Shown here one piece after another: positions 33,983-40,479 of a stretch of 40,479 bases of DNA. Positions within the stretch are counted from its first letter, which is position 1; each line of letters starts with the position of its first letter. This stretch comes from Comamonas sp. lk (lineage in GTDB: Bacteria > Bacteroidota > Bacteroidia > Chitinophagales > Chitinophagaceae). A program made the translations under genes and the position numbers. The notes beneath the pieces are model-generated. The model did not search any database. It saw nothing but the letters and a program-made list of their open reading frames with translations, and was not told where the DNA came from. The stretch covers positions 1 through 40,479 of the forward strand of contig CALPWK020000003.1 of NCBI GenBank assembly GCA_943327245.2, written 5' to 3'.

Positions 33983-34330
33983 TTATTTAGGATTTTGAGC
34001 TAATTGACTTGCTCTAAATTTATTATAAAATGATTTAGCAAAGGTTTTAAATTCTTCTGCTAAAGCTTGGTCTTGAGTGGCTCTTAAATAGGTGTCGCCC
34101 ATGCCCATTAAATTCTGATAAAAAAAGTCCGCCATTTCGTCCACCATCATATCCTTAGTCCATAAGTCAATTCTTAATGCTGTTTTGTCTGTTGGATCCC
34201 AAAAAGTTAGCATCATTGCACGAGCAGATTGTGCTTCTTGAGCAGAACTGTCTGTAGCGGACCATTCAATGTTTTGAGGAATTTTTTGCTCGTCCAAATT
34301 AATTTGAACGTTTATATTAGATTGCTGCAT
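33983..34330 (-). CDS. gldC: Gliding motility protein GldC
   Basis: This 115-residue soluble protein matches GldC: the NVQINLDEQKIPQNIEWSA opening, AQSARAMMLTFWDPTDKTAL, then RIDLWTKDMMVDEMADFFYQ and MGDTYLRATQD. GldC was described in Flavobacterium gliding motility, and homologues occur widely in Bacteroidota, including non-gliders, so motility cannot be concluded. I chose the ATG at 34330 (MQQSNINV) over the upstream ATG at 34351. No other gld genes are visible. Confidence 0.9.
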   Translation of the reverse strand: MQQSNINVQINLDEQKIPQNIEWSATDSSAQEAQSARAMMLTFWDPTDKTALRIDLWTKDMMVDEMADFFYQNLMGMGDTYLRATQDQALAEEFKTFAKSFYNKFRASQLAQNPK

Positions 34331-34363
34331 TATAAAATAATTATGGTGCAAAAGTACAATTTA

Positions 34364-35440
34364 TTATTTTAAGCACATAGGGAGTTTCCAGTCAAATTGT
34401 AGTTCCCCATTTGTATTTTGCTGATTTAGCCAAGCATGCCCCATATTAGATCTTGCCTGTCTATATACTTCGTCTTTATAGTATAATTTGAAATGATTAG
34501 ATAATGCTAGTTTAGGAGAAAAATCAAAATATTCTCCTGCCTTTGACCATGCATCTGGCAAGTGGCTATTCGTGTTTAAAAGTAATGGTATATGGTATTG
34601 TACCGCCTCCTCCATTAAAAAACTACTATCAAAATTTACCCCGCTCCACAAAGCAGCATAAGTAGCCGCAATCCATTCTTTTTTAAGATTGGACTTAGGT
34701 AGCACAAAAATGGATTCCCTGAATTTATATCCTTTTAACAAGCTTTTCGCTTTAGCACAGGTGGCTTCATTTTCAAAAACAAAAACTAAAGCCATAGCGG
34801 TTTGTTGCCATTTTTTAAAAATAGAGAACTCCTTTAATGTTGCGATCATTTCATTCAAAGGAATGAAAGCCAAGAAATAATTATTCCCAGCTGTAATCTC
34901 GTCTTTACAAGCTGCCAAATGATGCCATTCGAAAATGGGCAAAGCTGCTGTTGGTAAATAGCCTAGACTAGCTTTAAAAGCATATTTAGGATGAGTTGTC
35001 TTGATAGTTTCAAGTACCCATTCGTTTAAGCAGATAGTCTTAATTGACTTTTTAATAAATAACTCGAATTTTCGCTGCTGCACCCAGTTTTGTAATAAAG
35101 ACAAATCACCATTGTAATTGGGGTGCCCTAATGGGATAAAATATTGCGGGAATTTTTCACTTCCCTTTAATTCAGCACCAAAATGAACTATGACAGCGTT
35201 GGTTATAGTTGTCATAAGCTTTTGTGCCTCTTGAAAGCTCACTATTTCAACATTTGTATATTCATTGTAATTCGAATGACTATTAAACAAATTAGTAAAA
35301 TTCGCTGGAATAGCATCCCCCACAATGTAAAAATGAACTTGGTCCATAGGTTTGCCAGCTTCCACTAAATCCCATGCCTTTTGATAAATCAAGGAAGCTG
35401 AATTAGCAAAAAAACTATCTGTTAATATAAAGAGGCGCAT
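34364..35440 (-). CDS. Unassigned glycosyltransferase-like protein
   Basis: This 358-residue cytosolic protein is not recognised with certainty. Its layout suggests a GT-B-like Rossmann pair. An N-terminal half starts with MRLFILTDSFFANSASLIYQ and ends with IKTTHPKYAFKASLGYLP. A C-terminal half has the segment YAALWSGVNFDSSFLMEEAV, which resembles the nucleotide-sugar-binding E-x-x-x-x-G/A region where a Glu sits in an 'xxEA' motif. No complete known motif is seen, so substrate and reaction are open. The ATG at 35440 is chosen because the longer frame starts with TTG two codons earlier. gldC follows 33 bases downstream. Confidence 0.6.
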   Translation of the reverse strand: MRLFILTDSFFANSASLIYQKAWDLVEAGKPMDQVHFYIVGDAIPANFTNLFNSHSNYNEYTNVEIVSFQEAQKLMTTITNAVIVHFGAELKGSEKFPQYFIPLGHPNYNGDLSLLQNWVQQRKFELFIKKSIKTICLNEWVLETIKTTHPKYAFKASLGYLPTAALPIFEWHHLAACKDEITAGNNYFLAFIPLNEMIATLKEFSIFKKWQQTAMALVFVFENEATCAKAKSLLKGYKFRESIFVLPKSNLKKEWIAATYAALWSGVNFDSSFLMEEAVQYHIPLLLNTNSHLPDAWSKAGEYFDFSPKLALSNHFKLYYKDEVYRQARSNMGHAWLNQQNTNGELQFDWKLPMCLK

Positions 35441-35514
35441 TAGCAAATTTACAGCATACTTAACAATTTATCCACCAATCATTTGTAAAGCTTTATTCTT
35501 ATTATTAGTCCCCC

Positions 35515-35522
35515 TAACTTTG
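35515..35522 (+). promoter_or_regulatory. Candidate -7 element directly before the MerR gene
   Basis: TAACTTTG matches TAnnTTTG exactly and ends four bases before the start codon. If functional, transcription would begin at or very close to the ATG, giving a leaderless or nearly leaderless mRNA. It could also be a chance match. Confidence 0.35.
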
Positions 35523-35526
35523 TTGC

Positions 35527-36141
35527 ATGGCGAAGCACTTACAGCAATTAGATTTATTTGGAAATGAACTACCCCAATCGGTACATATTGCTGCGCCCAC
35601 AAGATCTAAAGCAGGAAAGAAAACAAGCTCAGACAAATCGAGAAAGCCTTTGGCATTAGTTCAAGCACATCTTAATGAACTTAGGGAGGCGGAACCACTT
35701 CCTTCTGTTTCTAGGACCCCCATGAACTTTAATGCCACTGTAATCAAACAAAAAAGAGGTAGAAAGTCATTTGCTTCTATGGACGGGGATATGGATAAAT
35801 TACAAGTTCCAAGTGCAGAAATTTTAGCAAAAAAATTATACTACCCTATTGGAGAAGTGGCCAATTGGTTTAATGTAAATACTTCCCTAATTAGATATTG
35901 GGAAAAAGAGTTCAAACAATTACAGCCAAGAAAAACAAGAAAAGGAGATCGATTATTCAGGTCACAGGATATCGCTTTCTTAAAGCAGATATATTTTTTA
36001 CTACGTGAGAAAAAATATTCTATTGACGGTGCAAAAACTTATTTGAAAAATAATAAAGAGAAGGCAGAAAAAGACATGGCCTTATTAAACAGCTTGAAAA
36101 ATATAAAAAATTTTTTAACTGCTTTGAAGTCAAGCCTATAA
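35527..36141 (+). CDS. MerR family transcriptional regulator
   Basis: This 204-residue protein has a basic, probably disordered N-terminal region (1-95) and a MerR-type winged helix domain (about 104-176: YPIGEVANWFNVNTSLIRYW, then RKGDRLFRSQDIAFLKQIYFLLREK). The short KRGRKSF segment (76-82) looks like an AT-hook, in which the second Gly-Arg-Pro core has Lys instead of Pro. There is no C-terminal effector domain, as is common for the Bacteroidota MerR group of unknown signal. It is convergent with the MscS gene, four bases away. Confidence 0.9.
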   Translation: MAKHLQQLDLFGNELPQSVHIAAPTRSKAGKKTSSDKSRKPLALVQAHLNELREAEPLPSVSRTPMNFNATVIKQKRGRKSFASMDGDMDKLQVPSAEILAKKLYYPIGEVANWFNVNTSLIRYWEKEFKQLQPRKTRKGDRLFRSQDIAFLKQIYFLLREKKYSIDGAKTYLKNNKEKAEKDMALLNSLKNIKNFLTALKSSL

Positions 36142-36145
36142 ATGG

Positions 36146-37207
36146 CTACACATTATTTGCAAATTTTATTTGATTCGCATTCGCAAATTGAATAGCCGCT
36201 AAATTAATGTTTTCTCGAAGCAATTGAAATTTTAAAAATTCAAGATTAATATCAACAAAAATTTCAGCATGAATTATATGTGTCAATTTTCCTGACTCTG
36301 CTAGAAATACAACCGAACTAATTACTCCTTCTTGTTCTGCAATATGTATTCTCAAAAATTGAGTAAAGTTAGCAATCATCTCCGAACTTGTTTGTACACT
36401 TAATTGTAAGTCCATTTCTATTTTTCGTTCCGTCCTCATACTAATATTGTCTACTATATTGTCTACCATTTGTTTATTAGGAACGGAAATATATGTTTTT
36501 TCTTGTGTACGAATACGTGTACTTCGCAATCCAATTTTTTCAATCGTGCCAGTAAAACTATTTACTTTAACCAAGTCTCCAATAGAAAAAGGCTTATCAA
36601 AAAAGATAATAAAGGAAGCAATAATATTTTCAAGGCTTTCACGCATAGACAATGCTATAGCAGCTCCTACGATACTTAAGCTAGTTACCAAATTACCAAT
36701 ATTCTCATTGAATACATAATGCAGAATTAACAGCACCCCAATGATATATAAAATCACTTTAAAAAAATCTCTAAAAAATAAAACCAATTGGTCGTCACTT
36801 TGGTCCTTTGTTAATTTTGATTTTTCTTCCAGTATGATAGCAATGAATTCTAGTGTTCGTAAACAAACTCGAATAAATAAAATGATGAAAATTAATTTAA
36901 CAATGGAATCAATTCCCTGTTGTAGCGTTAGTTTAAATAAATGCACATTCCAAACAGCCGGAAATTGTAATTCATATAAAGCAACAATAGCAACTAAAAA
37001 AATTAAAAACCATTCAATGGGAACAACTAATCTGTGTACATGAATTTTTCTAAGTTCTGAATGATTTTTTTTGTCAATCCAAGTATAAATTAGACTAGCA
37101 AAAAAACGAGAGACTAGTCTTTTTATAATAAGCGTCCCTAATATAATGCCTAGTATAATTAAATAACTCTTAATAGGGTTACTCAATATTTGTTGGTCTA
37201 AATTCAT
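36146..37207 (-). CDS. MscS-type mechanosensitive ion channel
   Basis: This 353-residue inner-membrane protein has four to five membrane helices (about 13-30, 62-80, 100-125, 149-166, and the pore helix 172-200 with GNLVTSLSIVGAAIALSMRE). The beta domain follows with FDKPFSIGDLVKVNSFTGTIE (203-223) and the loop of conserved R-S-T-R-I-R-T and V-P-N-K motifs. It is expected to open under membrane tension and release solutes during osmotic downshock. It is longer than the 286-residue E. coli MscS because of two N-terminal helices. Confidence 0.92.
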   Translation of the reverse strand: MNLDQQILSNPIKSYLIILGIILGTLIIKRLVSRFFASLIYTWIDKKNHSELRKIHVHRLVVPIEWFLIFLVAIVALYELQFPAVWNVHLFKLTLQQGIDSIVKLIFIILFIRVCLRTLEFIAIILEEKSKLTKDQSDDQLVLFFRDFFKVILYIIGVLLILHYVFNENIGNLVTSLSIVGAAIALSMRESLENIIASFIIFFDKPFSIGDLVKVNSFTGTIEKIGLRSTRIRTQEKTYISVPNKQMVDNIVDNISMRTERKIEMDLQLSVQTSSEMIANFTQFLRIHIAEQEGVISSVVFLAESGKLTHIIHAEIFVDINLEFLKFQLLRENINLAAIQFANANQIKFANNV

Positions 37208-37231
37208 CTTAATTTTATTTATAAAAAGGAA

Positions 37232-37990
37232 TTAATCTTCCCATTTTTCTAGACGCATGGATTGCCCATCAAATACACCATATGTATTTAGTCGGATCCA
37301 ATCCCCTAGATTAATATATCTTGTCTTGTCGTTTATTGGGAAATCAATGGCATAATGTCGATGGCCAAAGATGAAATAATCAACCTCTATTTCTTTTGCT
37401 TTTTGCTTTGTATAAACAATAAGCCATTCCTTGTCTTCCCCTAAGAAAATTTCGTCTGAACTACCCGTTTTAAGCCTGCTTTGTCCACTAAAATAATTGG
37501 CTACCCGAATACCAATGTCAGGATGAATCCAACGGAACAACCATTGACAAATAGGGTTAGTGAAAAATTGCTTTAAGAATTTATAGCCCTGGTCTCCTGG
37601 ACCTAATCCGTCTCCATGTCCTATTAAGAATTTTTTTTCAGCAAGTTGAAATTCATGTGGTTCAAAGTAGACTTTTGCATTAAACTCTTTTTCAAAGTAA
37701 TCCTGCATCCATAAATCATGATTGCCTGTGAAAATATGAATAGGAATTCCCGCATCACTAATTTGTGCTAAACAGCCTAAAATACGAACAAACCCCTTTG
37801 GAACTACTGTTTTATATTCAAACCAAAAGTCAAAAATGTCTCCAACTATAAAAAACGCCCCTGCGTCTTGCTTAGCTTGATTTAAAAAACGCACCAATCG
37901 GTCCTCGCGCTTTCTACTTTCTTGCTCATTGGGTGCGCCCAAATGAAAATCAGATAAAAAATATACTTTTTTGCCAGGAGCTAAGTCCAT
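37232..37990 (-). CDS. lpxH: UDP-2,3-diacylglucosamine diphosphatase (LpxH-like)
   Basis: This 252-residue calcineurin-type metallophosphatase has metal-binding motifs DFHLG (D14, H16), GDIFDFW (D51), GNHDLW (N90, H91), IGHGDG and FGHRHYAID. The layout fits the LpxH/LpxH2 family, which cuts UDP-diacylglucosamine to lipid X in lipid A synthesis at the inner membrane. The WFEYK segment (56-60) after motif II is characteristic. LpxH2-type relatives of uncertain substrate exist, so the exact substrate is not proven. It precedes the MscS gene by 24 bases. Confidence 0.85.
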   Translation of the reverse strand: MDLAPGKKVYFLSDFHLGAPNEQESRKREDRLVRFLNQAKQDAGAFFIVGDIFDFWFEYKTVVPKGFVRILGCLAQISDAGIPIHIFTGNHDLWMQDYFEKEFNAKVYFEPHEFQLAEKKFLIGHGDGLGPGDQGYKFLKQFFTNPICQWLFRWIHPDIGIRVANYFSGQSRLKTGSSDEIFLGEDKEWLIVYTKQKAKEIEVDYFIFGHRHYAIDFPINDKTRYINLGDWIRLNTYGVFDGQSMRLEKWED

Positions 37991-38015
37991 GAAATAGGTG
38001 GTTTTAATAAAGGTA

Positions 38016-38657
38016 CTAATCCGTTTGTTTATCCACTAAAAAACAATACACTTCTTTAGGTCCATGAATCCCCACTACCAATGTCTTTTCAATATCGGCT
38101 GTACGACTTGGTCCAGTGGCAAAACTAATCATGCTTGGAATGGAGCCTGACTCTTTTTTAAACTGATTCAAACTATCAGAAATATCAAAAACTAATTGAT
38201 TAGTATATGCGATGCAAATATGGATTGGGGCATATACACTTACGGTACGCCCACTTAATTGTTGACTACTTAATACAATGGTACCTGTTCTTGCAATCAA
38301 ATGCTCGCAAAGCGTAATAGCTGCATCACAGCCCGCTAAGTCGTCTGTATTAACAGGATCAAATTGGTATTCTTTCATGTCATCTAGCCAGCCTGATTCA
38401 CGCGAATAAATTTTAGTCCAATTATGTGCACGAATTAATTGACTAAGTTGACTTACTAATTCAGCTTCGTCAGCACAGTAAACAAATTTACCTAGCAATT
38501 CAGTAAATTTTTCAGCAAACCCAATGGTCAATTCTTGTTCTGACGGAAAAAAAATAGGGGTCTCTGATACTTGATCAGGAAAAGGAACAGGCACTGGTGA
38601 CTTTAGTGCCTGTTTTATCTTTTGTAATATTTTGCTTCTAGCTCCTTGTGATTCCAT
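38016..38657 (-). CDS. LUD domain (LutC/YkgG-like) protein
   Basis: This 213-residue protein matches the LUD domain (PF02589) of LutC/YkgG, a component of non-flavin lactate oxidation complexes in some bacteria. Typical segments are CEHLIARTGTIVL (117-129), SGRTVSVYAP and FATGPSRTADIEKTLVVGIHG (179-199). No lutA or lutB partner lies nearby. In Bacteroidota single LUD genes often follow ftsH, as here (17 bases away), so a role in lactate use should not be assumed. Confidence 0.9.
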   Translation of the reverse strand: MESQGARSKILQKIKQALKSPVPVPFPDQVSETPIFFPSEQELTIGFAEKFTELLGKFVYCADEAELVSQLSQLIRAHNWTKIYSRESGWLDDMKEYQFDPVNTDDLAGCDAAITLCEHLIARTGTIVLSSQQLSGRTVSVYAPIHICIAYTNQLVFDISDSLNQFKKESGSIPSMISFATGPSRTADIEKTLVVGIHGPKEVYCFLVDKQTD

Positions 38658-38674
38658 TGGTATGAATTCAATGA

Positions 38675-40479
<1,805 letters not shown>

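Overview
The window reads as chromosomal DNA of a free-living or environmental Bacteroidota, most like the Chitinophagaceae. This is inferred from low GC, absence of Shine-Dalgarno-like sites, TAnnTTTG promoter-like elements, a GldC homologue, DUF6089 and DUF2007 proteins, a BamA with two adjacent OmpH/Skp-like proteins, and a glycoside-oxidation cluster typical of the phylum. It is densely packed: the largest gene-free stretch is about 176 bp (16996-17171). No rRNA, tRNA, CRISPR array, insertion sequence or prophage gene was recognised.

Left part (1-9.8 kb): a trans-sulfuration PLP enzyme is translationally coupled to a TIGR02757 protein and followed by a small unknown protein. Then come a short-chain dehydrogenase, a YjjG-like HAD nucleotidase, a minus-strand run CPBP protease - DUF2007 - cdsA - psd (phospholipid synthesis), dusB, and a coupled aldehyde dehydrogenase / membrane-anchored glutathione peroxidase pair.

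Middle part (9.9-20.6 kb): the accessory region of most interest. A Tat-exported Gfo/Idh/MocA oxidoreductase and a class V aminotransferase-like protein precede a divergent cluster. Its minus-strand arm holds an exported hydroxypyruvate-isomerase-like TIM barrel, a GMC flavoprotein, a Tat-lipoprotein gluconate-dehydrogenase-subunit-3-like protein and another exported TIM barrel. Its plus-strand arm holds a cytosolic Gfo/Idh/MocA, a cytosolic TIM barrel, a lipoprotein cytochrome c and a DUF1080 (3-keto-glycoside hydrolase family) protein. Together they look like a periplasmic 3-keto-sugar/glycoside pathway: the GMC trimer oxidises a sugar and passes electrons to the haem lipoprotein, DUF1080 cleaves the keto-glycoside, and isomerases and Gfo/Idh enzymes process the product. 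The substrate cannot be read from sequence, and no transporter, SusC/D pair or classical glycosidase is present.

Right part (20.6-40.5 kb): mostly housekeeping and envelope genes. These are tadA, sodA, rpmH-rnpA-yidD, murI, and a long minus-strand series: glycosyltransferase-like protein, gldC, yqeY-like, cvpA-like, alpha/beta hydrolase, CBS-ACT protein, small Omp85-like protein, nadK, DUF6089, uppS, bamA, ompH, ompH. The end holds a MerR-type regulator, a MscS-type channel, an LpxH-like phosphatase, a LUD/LutC-like protein and ftsH, which runs off the right edge and lacks its N-terminus here.

Family assignments rest on motifs and lengths read by eye. No database search was run.
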